Assembly: GCA_013214945.1 (NCBI GenBank)
Contig: JABSRT010000001.1
Location: 62,001-126,000, forward strand
Reading direction: 5' to 3'
From: Gammaproteobacteria bacterium
Lineage (GTDB): Bacteria; Pseudomonadota; Gammaproteobacteria; Enterobacterales; Psychrobiaceae
DNA: 64,000 nucleotides
The position numbers and the translations under genes are program-made. Every line of letters starts with the position of its first letter. The stretch's first letter is position 1. Below, in pieces: positions 36,497 through 46,574 of this stretch. The notes under the pieces are model-generated. The model was not told where the DNA came from. It did not search any database and saw only the letters and a list, made by a program, of their open reading frames with translations.

Positions 36497-38251
36497 TCAG
36501 CGGTCAACATCGGCCATTACAAAATCAATGCTGGCGATAATCGCAATTAAATCGGCGATCATCACGCCTTTGGCCAACAATGGGATCATCTGCAAATGGG
36601 CAAAAGAGGGTGTTCTTATTCGGGTCCGATAGCTGCTGCTGGCACCATCACTGATTAAGGTATAACTGTTGATGCCTTTAGTGGCTTCAACCGCAAAGGT
36701 CGTTTCTCCGACGGGCATAATCGCGCCCCAGCTAACATTTAAAAAATGTTGAATTAGCGTTTCAATATCGTGATGACTGCTAATTGTTTCTGGTGGCGTG
36801 GTGATGGGGTGATCTGTTTTATAACTGCCTTGAGGCATAAAGTTAATGCATTGTTGAATTATTTTGATGCTTTGGCGCATTTCCTCTACCCGCATTAAGC
36901 AACGTTCATAACAGTCTCCATTTTGGCCGCGGATCACATCAAAATCATAATTTTCATAACCACTGTAGGGTTTTGATTTTCGCAAGTCCCAATCGCTGCC
37001 AGTGGCACGTAATCCGGGGCCGGTTACTCCCCATTCAATTGCCTGTGCGGTGTTATAACAGCCAATGCCAACTGAGCGAGCTTTAATAATGCTGTTGTCT
37101 AATACCATCGATTGATAATGGTCGAGTCGTGCTGGAAAGTAGTCGACAAATTCTTGCAACATTTTGTCCCAGCCCGTCGGTAAGTCTTGGGCTAAACCGC
37201 CAATGCGAAACCAGCTGGGGTGCATGCGTGCGCCGGTAATGGCTTCGATAATCGCGAACAATTTTTCGCGGTCGATAAACAGGTAAAAAATCGGTGAAAG
37301 TTGGCCAAGATCTTGGGCGTAGGTGCCAAAAAACAACATGTGACTGAGAATACGAAAGCATTCAGCTAGCATCACGCGAATACACTTAACCCGTTCCGAT
37401 ACATCAATCTTGGCCAATTGCTCCAAGGCCATCACATAAGGCAGGTTGTTCATGACCCCGCCGAGGTAATCAATGCGATCGGTATATGGAATAAAACCAT
37501 GCCATGATTGGCGTTCGGCAATTTTTTCGGCGCCCCGATGATGAAATCCAATGTCGGGCACCGCCTCAACGATATGCTCGCCGTCAAGTTGCAGTGCTAT
37601 TCTAAAAACGCCATGAACGCTGGGGTGATTAGGTCCAAGGTTAAGAAACATATAATCAGTATCATCGCTGTGCTGGGTCATGCCCCAACTTTGCGGGCTA
37701 AACTGTAACGCCTGTTGCGCCCGTTGCAGTTTTTGTTGATCGAGACTGTAGGGTTCACGCTCGGTCGCTCGACACGGAAATTCTTTGCGCAGTGGGTGGC
37801 CCTGATAGTCTGGTGGCAGCAGCAGCCGGGTCAAGTGGGGATGGTCGCTAAAATTAATCCCGAACAAATCCCATATCTCGCGTTCGTACCAGTTGGCATT
37901 TGGCCATCGTTGACAAATGCTCGGCAAGGATAATTGCTGGATCGGCAGAGCAACTTTAAATCGAATATCTAATTTTTTCGCCAATGAACTTAAATGATAA
38001 ATCACGGTGAAATCGGCCAAAGGCAATTTTTCGCTATTATTTCTCAGGCGCTCATCGACCGCAAATAAATCAAATAACAAATCGAAACTAAGAGTTTTGG
38101 CATATTCAAGCATGGGCACTAGAGATTGTTGCGCGACCCACAGGGTTAAGATGCGATCGGGCGTTGGTTGCACCGTTAAAGAGTCTGCGCCAAATTGTTG
38201 TTGAAATTGACTAAATAGATCCGCTGCGTCGCACTGGCCTGAACTGGTCAT
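36497..38251 (-). CDS. nuoC: NADH-quinone oxidoreductase fused subunit C/D
   Basis: A 584-residue fusion of NuoC (about residues 10-180, with the [18 protein letters not shown] motif) and NuoD (about 195-584, from [20 protein letters not shown]). NuoD forms the quinone-binding pocket with NuoB. The fusion is typical of many gammaproteobacteria. It ends in [11 protein letters not shown], the conserved C-terminus of the 49-kDa subunit family. It follows nuoB after 2 bp. Confidence 0.97.
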   Translation of the reverse strand: MTSSGQCDAADLFSQFQQQFGADSLTVQPTPDRILTLWVAQQSLVPMLEYAKTLSFDLLFDLFAVDERLRNNSEKLPLADFTVIYHLSSLAKKLDIRFKVALPIQQLSLPSICQRWPNANWYEREIWDLFGINFSDHPHLTRLLLPPDYQGHPLRKEFPCRATEREPYSLDQQKLQRAQQALQFSPQSWGMTQHSDDTDYMFLNLGPNHPSVHGVFRIALQLDGEHIVEAVPDIGFHHRGAEKIAERQSWHGFIPYTDRIDYLGGVMNNLPYVMALEQLAKIDVSERVKCIRVMLAECFRILSHMLFFGTYAQDLGQLSPIFYLFIDREKLFAIIEAITGARMHPSWFRIGGLAQDLPTGWDKMLQEFVDYFPARLDHYQSMVLDNSIIKARSVGIGCYNTAQAIEWGVTGPGLRATGSDWDLRKSKPYSGYENYDFDVIRGQNGDCYERCLMRVEEMRQSIKIIQQCINFMPQGSYKTDHPITTPPETISSHHDIETLIQHFLNVSWGAIMPVGETTFAVEATKGINSYTLISDGASSSYRTRIRTPSFAHLQMIPLLAKGVMIADLIAIIASIDFVMADVDR

Positions 38252-38253
38252 GG

Positions 38254-38910
38254 TTATACCGTGTCCGGTGGTTTAAGTTTGGTTGTCGCGCAGCGCTGCG
38301 GTTGTTTTTGATCGCGAAGATTGGGTGGGGTGAACGCAGCTATTTCTTGTGGGCTTACCACTCTGTTTAATGGTCGTGCCTGTGGCGGGTAACCTGCTTT
38401 AATTGCTTGCTGGAGTAAATTAAGGCCATAAATAAGTGCTTCGGGGCGGGGCGGGCAGCCCGGCACATAAACATCAACCGGTAAAAAGCGATCGGCCCCT
38501 TGCACGACGGAGTAAACATCGTACATGCCACCGGAGTTAGCACAAGATCCCATGCTGATCACCCATTTGGGTTCGAGCATCTGATCATATAAATGTTGGA
38601 TCACTGGCGCCATTTTTAAAAATACCGTGCCCGAAATAACCATTAAGTCTGCTTGACGTGGGGTTGCGCGAATAACTTCAGAGCCAAAACGGGCAATATC
38701 ATGGCGGCTGGTAAAAGCGGTAGCCATCTCGACATAACAGCATGACAGGCCAAAGTTGTATGGCCATATTGAGTTGCTACGCCCCCAGTTGACCAAGTCG
38801 CTCAGTTTAGCCATCAGGATATTATCACTGATATCAGCTTGGTCAGCTGGTGGTTGAGCCGGTTCAACCTTAATCGGTATTTGATCAGCTTTTGTGAGTT
38901 TCCAACGCAT
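38254..38910 (-). CDS. nuoB: NADH-quinone oxidoreductase subunit B
   Basis: NuoB holds cluster N2, the terminal [4Fe-4S] electron donor to quinone. Adjacent Cys57 and Cys58 in GLSCCYVEM, a Cys in [12 protein letters not shown] and one in [11 protein letters not shown] are the four ligands. The 218-residue product is normal. Its start region overlaps the end of nuoA by 26 bp. The short Pro/Asp-rich stretch near residues 15-28 is not conserved. Confidence 0.96.
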   Translation of the reverse strand: MRWKLTKADQIPIKVEPAQPPADQADISDNILMAKLSDLVNWGRSNSIWPYNFGLSCCYVEMATAFTSRHDIARFGSEVIRATPRQADLMVISGTVFLKMAPVIQHLYDQMLEPKWVISMGSCANSGGMYDVYSVVQGADRFLPVDVYVPGCPPRPEALIYGLNLLQQAIKAGYPPQARPLNRVVSPQEIAAFTPPNLRDQKQPQRCATTKLKPPDTV

Positions 38911-39271
38911 CTTTTCCCCTTAAGCCCCAGCCAAACGCCTGTTGCCTTATTTCATAGATTAGACCAATTAATAGCGTCAAGATAAAAAAACTGGTACTAA
39001 AAAATCCGAGCCAGCCCGCTTCGAGCACGACAATAGCCCACAGATAGATAAAAACAGCTTCGATATCGAAGATCACAAAGGAGATGGCAATAATGAAATA
39101 ATCAACGTGCCAACGCAGGTGGGTGTCGCCACTTGGGATAATGCCAGACTCAAAAGGTAACAGGTTGCCAGAGTGCTTGCTTTTAGGGTTGAGCAGTGCC
39201 GAAATGACTAACATGGTGCTAGTCAGTAAAATAACGGCTAATAAGTATACTAAAAAACTAATCGATAGCAT
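38885..39271 (-). CDS. nuoA: NADH-quinone oxidoreductase subunit A
   Basis: NuoA, 128 residues with three helices, is the first gene of the operon. The family signatures are [21 protein letters not shown] (cut here to the matching core [12 protein letters not shown]) and [12 protein letters not shown]. The upstream region carries a perfect inverted repeat that may be its control site. The last 26 bases overlap nuoB. Confidence 0.95.
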   Translation of the reverse strand: MLSISFLVYLLAVILLTSTMLVISALLNPKSKHSGNLLPFESGIIPSGDTHLRWHVDYFIIAISFVIFDIEAVFIYLWAIVVLEAGWLGFFSTSFFILTLLIGLIYEIRQQAFGWGLRGKDALETHKS

Positions 39272-39606
39272 AAATCACCTGCTTATTTTGTTGCGTACGA
39301 CATTAAGCTTAGTCTATTAATGGTTCTCAGTTTAGTATATAAAATGAACAATTATGTTTTGGTATGAATATATTGTTCATTTTACAACTATTTTATTTGG
39401 ATCGAATTGGCTTAATAACTCTGGGGAATTAATTGTTAAGTTCATATAAATTGAAGCTAAATAGTCAGTGATAAAACTTGACCATATTGATTATGATTCA
39501 GTAGATTTAATTAAACACTAAGGACGGCATGTTAAACCATTTCAAGCTACTTCTAGCAATATTCAGTTCTCAGTCCTGTAATACTTATCTACTGTCGGAG
39601 TTATGT
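39272..39606. other. nuo promoter region
   Basis: No gene is supported. It holds the promoter of the nuo operon and, at the far end, the ribosome-binding site of the broken cheY-like gene (GGAG at 39597-39600). AT-rich boxes such as TATATA occur at about 39336-39341. A 12-bp perfect inverted repeat stands out and is listed separately. Confidence 0.55.
39341..39383. promoter_or_regulatory. Perfect 12-bp inverted repeat upstream of nuoA, possible operator
   Basis: Arms AAAATGAACAAT (39341-39352) and ATTGTTCATTTT (39372-39383) are exact reverse complements with start-to-start spacing of 31 bp, about three helical turns. They lie 70-112 bases upstream of the nuoA ATG. A dimeric regulator binding two half-sites on one DNA face would fit; the regulator is unknown, and a weak T-poor hairpin is the alternative. 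Confidence 0.5.
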
Positions 39607-39939
39607 ATGTTTGAAAGGAAAACTAAAATATTGGTTGTTGATAATTTTTAAAAACTTAGGTTATGATCATGTCAAACAGGCTGGCAATAGTCGAAGCACT
39701 TGAAAAATGGGGATTACGGTTTAATTATTTCAGAATGGAATATGCCCGATATCGACGGCTTAAGATTGATAAAAGCGATTCGTTCTAATAACTTCTATCG
39801 AGACATTTCCGTGTTAATGATCACCGCAGAAATGAAACGTGAACAGGTAATTTCGGTTACTCAAGCAAGAGTTGATGGTTATATTGGTAAACCTTTTTCA
39901 GCACAAGATCTCAAAGAAAAAACTACAATTGGTTTATAA
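39607..39939 (+). pseudogene. Broken CheY-like response regulator receiver
   Basis: An ATG at 39607 with GGAG upstream starts MFERKTKILVVDNF and stops at 39649. Downstream, a second frame gives NLGYDHVKQAG and then the first frame resumes at 39700 with LKNGDYGLIISEWNMPDIDG, the phosphoacceptor region, and MITAEMKREQV and GYIGKPF. Together these follow chemotaxis CheY closely (the aspartate aligns with the Asn-Met-Pro neighbour region, and the Lys of KPF is intact). A stretch near STMRRIV is missing, at least two frame changes are needed, and a one-base excess in an A6 run (about 39918) spoils the C-terminus. It is a decayed relic. No chemotaxis operon is adjacent. Confidence 0.78.
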
Positions 39940-40049
39940 TAAATGATAAAAACCAACCAACTTGAGCTATTTCTTTTGGAATATAACTCATGAGCCTAGG
40001 TTAAGCGTGCCAATTGTCTTAAACTATTGGCACCATAATAATGGCTAGG

Positions 40050-40481
40050 TTATACCATTCGAGCGTGACCTTTGGCATAACCAGCGTTTAAATGGATATC
40101 TATCGCTTTTAAAACATCACGACGGGTAATAATGCCCAACAGAATATTATTTGCATCAACCACCGGATATATTTTAGGTTTTTGGCCCGTCATGGTTTTG
40201 GCTATTTCTAGAATCGAATCTTCGGGGCTCACGGTTAACACCTCATCGCGCATTTTGTCGGCGACTATGGTGTGAGACTCACCAAAATAGGTTGCTTCTA
40301 ACATAGTAGATAAGCAGTCTTGCTCAGACAAAAAACCAATCACGTGCTTATTGTCGTCTAATACGGGGCCACCAATTTGGGCCTTGGTAAGAAATAACTC
40401 AACGGCTTCAGCAATCGGCATATCTTTTTTAAAAGTAGCAGGTTGGTAGGTCATATATTCGGAAACTTTTAGTGACTTCAT
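40050..40481 (-). CDS. Tandem CBS-domain protein
   Basis: A 143-residue protein made of two CBS motifs (about residues 8-60 and 72-130), with the typical ends GFLSEQDCL and GIITRRDVLKAI. A CBS pair binds adenosine nucleotides such as AMP, ATP or related ligands and usually regulates a partner. No partner is obvious: the MTHFR-like gene lies upstream on the same strand 171 bp away. The cellular role is unknown; the domain call is firm. RBS GGAG precedes the start. Confidence 0.88.
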   Translation of the reverse strand: MKSLKVSEYMTYQPATFKKDMPIAEAVELFLTKAQIGGPVLDDNKHVIGFLSEQDCLSTMLEATYFGESHTIVADKMRDEVLTVSPEDSILEIAKTMTGQKPKIYPVVDANNILLGIITRRDVLKAIDIHLNAGYAKGHARMV

Positions 40482-40652
40482 CAGGTAATCTCCTTGGACT
40501 ATTAATTTAGCTTAGACTGTTTTTAACCAAAAAGCTCCAAATAAAATCAGCAAGTTTATGGTGCCATCATTTGACTCGTACACGGGGTTATTTAGCGCTA
40601 AGTTAGTTGGACTAACATAGCGTTAAATACAAGCATATCAATACTATTGTTG

Positions 40653-41615
40653 CTAGTTTTGGTTTATTTCACGTTCGGCTAAGGCTAAGTCTAATGTCGC
40701 TTTTAATAATTTGTATAATCTGATTGACGCATCAATTTCGGTTTTACGATTGGTCAAACTTTCAATGTTAAGGCCAAGCGGAATATTAAGCGGCATGCAG
40801 GCTTCAATAATTTGTTCCAGGTTCGAGCGACAAACTTTGATTGATTCAGCCAACGGGTTGTTCGATTCTAAAATGCGCCAGCGCGTGGCATCTGGCACAG
40901 AAATACCAAGCCAGGTCATAAAATCAAGCGTGGTTTCGCTGCCACATGGGGTAAAGGTTAATATAATACGCCGCGGTGCAATACCCAGTGCACGGCACTC
41001 TCGAGCATAATTAGCCAGCATGTCTATGGTGGCGGGGGCATTATAAACTGCTTGAGAAATAAAATATTGGCAGCCCATGTGATCTTTCTCGATCAAGCGC
41101 AGGTGTTCATTACCTTTTGCTGCGTGACGCTCTGCAATGGTGACACCACCGAGGTAATAATCATTACGGTGCTGCTGTTGCACTTCGTAAGCTTGCTTAA
41201 GTGTTAATGATTGTTGGCCTTTTGAAGATGGACTGCCGACCAAAACAATGTCCCTCACGCCATAAAGTTGCCAACTGTTGTCGAGCCAGGTCGAAAACTC
41301 TGCCTCATCACGTTGCGAGACACTTTTGTAGGTAATAACAGGTTTTGATGATTTATTATTGAGAATTTGCGAATAATGGCAAGGCTCAAATGTTTTGGCA
41401 AACGGAAATGGTCGTTTAACATCGGTGCGACTAGCTTCGTCTTGAATGTCGTACACAATCAGACCATCAAATTCAACTTTATCGAGGCGGGCCAATAATT
41501 TTTCAGCAACTTGCTCAACCTGTTCTAGCGGGGTAGTCGCTCGAGGTGGCGTGGTACCAATGAAATAAACACCAAAATTGGCATCTGAAGATTTTGCGTG
41601 TAATACAGAGTCCAT
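40653..41615 (-). CDS. Methylenetetrahydrofolate reductase-like protein
   Basis: A 320-residue single-domain protein of the MTHFR TIM-barrel superfamily, of the branch with the entry YFIGTTPPRA and the motif LIVYDIQDEASRTD followed by RPFPF. It retains VTIAERHAAKGNEHLRL and the PRRIILTFTPCG stretch. Canonical MetF reduces methylene-THF to methyl-THF with FAD and NADH. This form is distinct from E. coli MetF and the folate activity has not been verified by anything visible here. A standalone gene with no met genes around it, 165 bp from the divergent GreA/B-like gene. Confidence 0.75.
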   Translation of the reverse strand: MDSVLHAKSSDANFGVYFIGTTPPRATTPLEQVEQVAEKLLARLDKVEFDGLIVYDIQDEASRTDVKRPFPFAKTFEPCHYSQILNNKSSKPVITYKSVSQRDEAEFSTWLDNSWQLYGVRDIVLVGSPSSKGQQSLTLKQAYEVQQQHRNDYYLGGVTIAERHAAKGNEHLRLIEKDHMGCQYFISQAVYNAPATIDMLANYARECRALGIAPRRIILTFTPCGSETTLDFMTWLGISVPDATRWRILESNNPLAESIKVCRSNLEQIIEACMPLNIPLGLNIESLTNRKTEIDASIRLYKLLKATLDLALAEREINQN

Positions 41616-41779
41616 CTAAATCTTATCGTCTTGAATTAATTAATCATAAATATACCATTTTACATGGCTTGTTATTAGTCTTGGCAGCGAATTGTCACTA
41701 AAACTTTAGTCGATAGAGTGCGCTATTTGTTATCATATTCTGTCCTATCGATAGAACGTTTGGTAACTTTGGAAAACTA

Positions 41780-42277
41780 ATGAACAAGACTGCACTGTTT
41801 AATCTAGTAATAAACGAGTTGGAACAAGCATATGATGGTGCAGTCGCTGCTGCAGCCCGCGCGCACGCAAGTGCAACTAATGGTGAGAGTGTTGCGGAAA
41901 ATAAGTACGATACATTTGGCTTAGAAGCCTCTTATTTGGCGCAAGGACAGTCGATTCGGGTTGAGCAATGTCGCACAGAGCTTGAACAGTTTAAGACCAT
42001 GACTAATTCACTTAATGCTAAGCCTGACAGTGAGTTGGTGGAAAAAGTTGAATTAGGCAGTTTGGTCACGGTGATCAATGAAGATGACAAGCTGCGGATC
42101 TTTTTACTGGGTCCATCGGCCGCTGGGCTGACCTTGAAATACGAGCAACTCGAGATTACTTGCATTACGTCACAATCCCCCATTGGTCAGGTCTTGCTAG
42201 GCAAAGAAATTGATCAAGAATTCGAATTGAAAATTGGGCCTAATACTCAGACTTTTGAAGTGATTGCTTTAACTTAA
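41780..42277 (+). CDS. GreA/GreB-like protein
   Basis: A 165-residue protein with an N-terminal helical part (about 1-75, including an Ala-rich stretch) and a C-terminal GreA/GreB-type FKBP-like domain (about 90-160, ending in SPIGQVLLGKEIDQEFELKI, as in the LGKxxGD stretch of GreA). Gre factors stimulate RNA cleavage by stalled RNA polymerase, but this protein lacks the classical coiled-coil tip acidic pair that I can recognise, so it may be an Rnk-like or otherwise divergent member. It ends at a strong terminator. Confidence 0.7.
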   Translation: MNKTALFNLVINELEQAYDGAVAAAARAHASATNGESVAENKYDTFGLEASYLAQGQSIRVEQCRTELEQFKTMTNSLNAKPDSELVEKVELGSLVTVINEDDKLRIFLLGPSAAGLTLKYEQLEITCITSQSPIGQVLLGKEIDQEFELKIGPNTQTFEVIALT

Positions 42278-42336
42278 CCAGTGAAGATTAAATCATGAGT
42301 ATCAATAGAACAGCATTGATGAATAGGTCTGAATTA

Positions 42337-42378
42337 AAAATGCCGCCGTTAGGTCAATCGACTTAACGGCGGCATTTT
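42337..42378. terminator. Intrinsic terminator between GreA/B-like and FadL-like genes
   Basis: A 19-bp stem (42337-42355 with 42360-42378, one wobble) with an AATC loop, GC-rich in the middle, flanked by A4 and T4. It works on either strand and separates two convergent genes. Confidence 0.9.
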
Positions 42379-42407
42379 CTTTTAAACCTCAGCTATTGGA
42401 GGTTAGT

Positions 42408-43658
42408 TTAGAACTGGTAGTTGTATTGCAGACCATAAAGCAGGGCGTTTGCTCGGGTAGTCGCATTAACTTGTGCGAGCAGAGCGCCAGAGCTGCTAAG
42501 TTGTTGCTCTTCGACTTGGGTATCTTTACCCATTAGGTAGGTTAAACCAAAATCAATAGTGCTGTTTGAGGCCATCGTGTAGCTAAAACCGGCCGAAAAC
42601 CATTGACGGTCAGAATCTGGAATGGCAATAGATTTTATTTGATCCACTGCGCCCATGTCATACATATAACCAGTACGAATGGTCCACTGCTTATTTAATT
42701 TATGAGTCGCACCTACTGATAAATGCCAAGTATTTCGCCAGTTATATTCTTTAATTACCCCACCTGGGCCAACAAATTGATCGGTCGCTAAGACATCAAA
42801 GTTGCTCCACTGAATAAACTGAGCTGAATAATGTACCGCCGTTTGCGCCGTTAATTGATGAAAACCAGAAAACTCAGCCATTGACGGCAACGGGATATCT
42901 AAGGTGTCATTATCAAATTGCATGTTTGCAATGGTAAAGTCACCATCGGTCGCAATTGTTGGACTATAACGATAACTTAAGCCGAAACGGTTATTGGCAT
43001 CAAGCTCATAAACCACCCCTACATGCCAACCAAGACCAATACCATCCGCTTCGATATCAAGTGCGGTGTAAGTCCCAGCCCCAGTCTCTGTCTCACGGTG
43101 TAATTCGCCCGACGCTAAAATAACATCTAGGCCCACGCCGATGCTCACTTGCTCATTAATACGGTAGGCAACACTGCTTTGCAAGTTTACGCTGCTGACT
43201 ACGGTGGTGCCGCCGAAAATGCTGGCTGCAAAGTCGCTATCATACTTAGTCGTGGTGGCAAAATTGGAATAGGCACCAAAACCGACCGTCCATTGCTCAT
43301 CAATCGGGTGAACAATAAAAATATTGGGCGCGACATTAGTGCCACTTATATCGTTAACATCCGCTAAATCTACTGTCGTGTAGTCAGTGCCATTAAAGAA
43401 AGTAAACTCAGAGTTTTTTAGTGTGACATCAGTGTCTAATATTATTGCACCAAGGCTTAGTTCGGTCGTTTTAAATAACGCCATCGATGCTGGGTTACGT
43501 GCCATTGCTGATGCATTATCAGCAATCACAGCATCACCTGCATATGCGCGGCCTAAACCAGTTGCTGACTGGCTGTTAAGTTGAAAACCTGCGGCAAGCG
43601 TTTGAGTGCTAATTAATGCAAGAGAAAGGGTAATTAGTGACTTATTAAACAATTTCAT
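42408..43658 (-). CDS. FadL/OmpP1-family outer-membrane transporter
   Basis: A 416-residue outer-membrane beta-barrel protein of the FadL family, which brings long-chain fatty acids or other hydrophobic molecules across the outer membrane. The signal peptide (about 1-22, ending TLAAG) and the mature start GFQLNSQSATGLGRAYAGDA are highly characteristic, and the C-terminus ends LLYGLQYNYQF with terminal Phe. ATG 43658 is preferred; an upstream in-frame start at 43688 would add ten residues before the signal peptide. The substrate is unknown. Confidence 0.92.
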   Translation of the reverse strand: MKLFNKSLITLSLALISTQTLAAGFQLNSQSATGLGRAYAGDAVIADNASAMARNPASMALFKTTELSLGAIILDTDVTLKNSEFTFFNGTDYTTVDLADVNDISGTNVAPNIFIVHPIDEQWTVGFGAYSNFATTTKYDSDFAASIFGGTTVVSSVNLQSSVAYRINEQVSIGVGLDVILASGELHRETETGAGTYTALDIEADGIGLGWHVGVVYELDANNRFGLSYRYSPTIATDGDFTIANMQFDNDTLDIPLPSMAEFSGFHQLTAQTAVHYSAQFIQWSNFDVLATDQFVGPGGVIKEYNWRNTWHLSVGATHKLNKQWTIRTGYMYDMGAVDQIKSIAIPDSDRQWFSAGFSYTMASNSTIDFGLTYLMGKDTQVEEQQLSSSGALLAQVNATTRANALLYGLQYNYQF

Positions 43659-44038
43659 TTTTATCTTCTTAGGAGATTTTGACAGCATACTAGGGACTCT
43701 CTATTACACAAACAACTCCGACCAGATCGTTTGGCTAACACTTGTACGTTAAAAGTATGTTAAATAACCAAGGCTTGCTTGCTAGGCTAGTTAAGCCGTA
43801 ATGCTTATCTATTGTACTTACTTACTTTGATCAGCGAACGAAGGTGAATTGTTGTTGTAATTTTGTTAATGAGAGTATTTACTCTTAAAATTTAAGTGAG
43901 TAAATAATAGCCTCTTTTTCGCGTTTGTTGATATCAAGTGGGCGGATCGTAATTGCTAGAGGCTGCATAATCTATTTGTCATGCTTATTTTTAGTCTAAT
44001 CTTAATTTTTCTTATCTTATCTGTGCAGAGGAAAGAAG
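43659..44038. other. Intergenic region between FadL-like and lipoprotein genes
   Basis: Divergent promoter region of 380 bp. I see no gene, and only a short AT-rich palindrome near 43872-43915 containing GAGTA repeats. No recognisable riboswitch or repeat family. Confidence 0.45.
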
Positions 44039-44380
44039 GTGAAAACTATTTTATATGTAATATCTTTGTCGGCAGCACTAACTGGATGTTACACCACTGA
44101 AATTATTAAGCCGAGAGACAACCAGGTTGTCGGCGCGGTTGAGTGTAAGGTCTGTTCAAAAGAAATCGGTGAAACTTATCAAGCAATAGATTTATCAACA
44201 TTAAAATCAACCATCACCAATGCCAATTCTAATGATCTAATTTATCGAGATAATGGCGTTACAAATGTGCCTGATACTCAGCGGTTGGAAACAGGAGAAA
44301 AAAACATTCTGCTAGAAATAAATGTTCTGGACAGGTACTCAATTGAAATCGATAGTACAAAAAGCGTACTAACAGAGTAA
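44039..44380 (+). CDS. Small lipoprotein, unknown function
   Basis: A 113-residue protein beginning at GTG (AGAGGAAAG just upstream) with a signal peptide and a lipobox, LTGC, at about residue 17. The mature part is hydrophilic and contains a CKVCSKEIGETYQ segment with two cysteines, which could form a disulfide or bind a metal. I do not recognise the family. It stands alone between two non-coding gaps. Confidence 0.65.
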   Translation: MKTILYVISLSAALTGCYTTEIIKPRDNQVVGAVECKVCSKEIGETYQAIDLSTLKSTITNANSNDLIYRDNGVTNVPDTQRLETGEKNILLEINVLDRYSIEIDSTKSVLTE

Positions 44381-44909
44381 TAATGAAAGGCCTGCACAAT
44401 CTTGATTACTAGGTCTAGCACCACAGCTATTTTCAATTGAAACACTCGATAAAAGTCAAAAAATAAGCGAGCAATGTAATTGGCGCGGTTAGCTCTGCCA
44501 TTTTTGACTAGTCAGGTAAGTTCACCATTTCATTCGAAAAAAGCCGTGAAAATAAAATGGATTAGGGTAAGTGCTGGCTAGTTTTTTGTTTTGGTTAGGT
44601 TATGCATTTGTGAAGTTATGATAAATCTGACAATGGCCACAATTAATTGTCGTTAATTTTATATCTAGCTATACGCCTGTTAGTAATGGTTAGCGCCGTA
44701 CGGCTGTAAAGGTATTGTTACTGACTTGTATCTAAAACTTTAGTATTATGTTTTTTAATTAATGAGCGGCTTTTTGAGCATTTAACTCTAAAATAGGGAA
44801 TATATATAGACATTGGTCTAGCCTCTATTTAAGATAACGCCGTTATTTTGCCTTTACGCAACAATAATAAAAATTGAAATTATTAGAATAATAATCAAAG
44901 GAAATTAAT
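44381..44909. other. Long intergenic region before the alanine symporter gene
   Basis: A 529-bp gap with no gene that I can support. The last part is AT-rich and ends in AAAGGAAA at 44898-44905, the ribosome-binding site of the symporter gene. I looked for a glycine riboswitch, which controls some related symporters, and did not find one. Confidence 0.5.
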
Positions 44910-46490
44910 ATGAAAAGAATACGGGAATTTATGTCTGTATTTCTATTGGCCTTTAGCACTAGTGCTTTTGCAGAAGAAACAAGTGCGTTTGGGCAAACTG
45001 TTGCTGATCTCAGCAAAGCTGTCGATGGATTTTTTAATGACTATACTGGCTGGTTCGTTGGTTTAATCTTTAAAAGTGTACCTGTTGGCGATGCTAACTT
45101 CCCAATTATCGTTGGCTGGTTATTATTAGCTGCTTTAATCTTTACCGTTTATTTTGGTTTCGTGCAGTTTAGACGTGCTGGAATGGCGATTGATATCGTT
45201 AAGGGTAAATATACCGATCCTAACTCTAAAGACGAAGGTGAGGTTTCTCACTTCCAAGCATTAACTACTGCGCTTTCAGGTACTGTCGGTCTTGGTAACA
45301 TTGCCGGTGTTGGTGCTGCGTTAGCTATCGGTGGTCCTGGTGCAACTTTCTGGATGATTATGTGTGGCCTATTAGGCATGGCATCAAAATTCTGTGAATG
45401 TACTTTAGGTGTTAAATACCGCACAATTTTACCATCAGGTGTTGTATCCGGTGGCCCAATGTATTACTTAAGCCAAGGACTAAGCGAAAAAGGTCTTGGC
45501 GGTTTAGGTAAAGCACTGGCAATTGGTTTTGCATTAATGTGTATTTTGGGTGCTTTGGGCGGCGGTAACATGTTCCAGGCTAACCAAGCACACGCAATGT
45601 TGACTTACGCTTTTGATGTACCAAGTGAATACGGTGTTATCACTGGTGTTGTACTAGCTGCATTAGTATTTTCGGTTATCGTTGGTGGCATGCCTTCAAT
45701 TGCTTCTGTTACAGAACGTGTGGTTCCGTGGATGGCAGTATTGTATGTTGGTATGGCGCTTATTGTAATTATTGTCAATATTGACCAAGTCGGTCCTGCA
45801 TTTAGCGCAATCTTTGACGGTGCGTTTACTGGTGCTGGTGTTGCTGGTGGTGCAATTGGTGCATTAATTCAAGGCTTAAAACGTGCAACGTTCTCTAACG
45901 AAGCCGGTGTTGGTTCTGCTGCAATCGCTCACTCAGCGGTTAAAACTAAAGAACCTGTTACAGAAGGCTTAGTATCATTACTAGAACCATTTATTGATAC
46001 TGTTGTTATTTGTACCATGACTGCATTGGTTATTACGATTGCTGGCCTAAACGCTGCTCCATATAATGGTGAAGGTTTAACTGGTGTTACACTAACAGCT
46101 GCATCATTTACCGCTACAGCGGGTGTATTTAAATATTTATTAGCATTAGCTGTTGTTATGTTTGCTTTCTCAACGATGATCTCATGGTCATACTACGGAT
46201 TAAAAGCATGGACTTACCTATTTGGTGAAGGCAAAACTACAGAATTGGTTTTTAAAATTATTTTCTGTGTGTTTGTTGTTATCGGTGCGACGATTCAGTT
46301 TGGTGCAGTAATTGACTTCTCTGATGCTGCTATCTTTGCAATGTCTATCTTTAACATCATCGGCCTATACTTCTTAATGCCTGTAGTGAAGAAAGAGTTA
46401 AAATCTTTCATTGCTCGCGTAGAATCTGGTGAGATCAAAACTTACGATACTAAAGAGGTTCAACAGGGTTCAAAAAAATCGACTAGCTAA
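44910..46490 (+). CDS. Alanine/glycine:cation symporter (AGCS family)
   Basis: A 526-residue sodium-coupled amino acid symporter with about 11 helices. The signatures are FQALTTALSGTVGLGNIAGVG, the GLKRATFSNEAGVGSAAIAH stretch and PMYYLSQGL. The N-terminus (about 1-22) resembles a signal peptide, as in several marine homologues. Alanine or glycine is the likely substrate; AgcS-type proteins also take D-alanine. It ends with a good terminator. The symporter gene uses TCN, GGT and GCA codons more freely than its neighbours, consistent with high expression. Confidence 0.93.
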   Translation: MKRIREFMSVFLLAFSTSAFAEETSAFGQTVADLSKAVDGFFNDYTGWFVGLIFKSVPVGDANFPIIVGWLLLAALIFTVYFGFVQFRRAGMAIDIVKGKYTDPNSKDEGEVSHFQALTTALSGTVGLGNIAGVGAALAIGGPGATFWMIMCGLLGMASKFCECTLGVKYRTILPSGVVSGGPMYYLSQGLSEKGLGGLGKALAIGFALMCILGALGGGNMFQANQAHAMLTYAFDVPSEYGVITGVVLAALVFSVIVGGMPSIASVTERVVPWMAVLYVGMALIVIIVNIDQVGPAFSAIFDGAFTGAGVAGGAIGALIQGLKRATFSNEAGVGSAAIAHSAVKTKEPVTEGLVSLLEPFIDTVVICTMTALVITIAGLNAAPYNGEGLTGVTLTAASFTATAGVFKYLLALAVVMFAFSTMISWSYYGLKAWTYLFGEGKTTELVFKIIFCVFVVIGATIQFGAVIDFSDAAIFAMSIFNIIGLYFLMPVVKKELKSFIARVESGEIKTYDTKEVQQGSKKSTS

Positions 46491-46502
46491 TCGTACATTA
46501 TA

Positions 46503-46528
46503 AAAAAACCCGCTACGGCGGGTTTTTT
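46503..46528 (+). terminator. Intrinsic terminator of the alanine symporter gene
   Basis: An 11-bp stem (46503-46513 with 46518-46528) with a TACG loop, core CCCGC/GCGGG and T6 at the end, 12 bases after the stop codon. Confidence 0.93.
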
Positions 46529-46574
46529 ATTTTCAGCTACACGATTAATGTATATTACTAAATAAAGGGTCAAG

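Noticed and set aside
44381-44909. Glycine riboswitch before the alanine symporter
   Set aside because: Related symporter genes can be riboswitch controlled, but I find none of the GGAGAG or paired glycine-aptamer core features in this gap.
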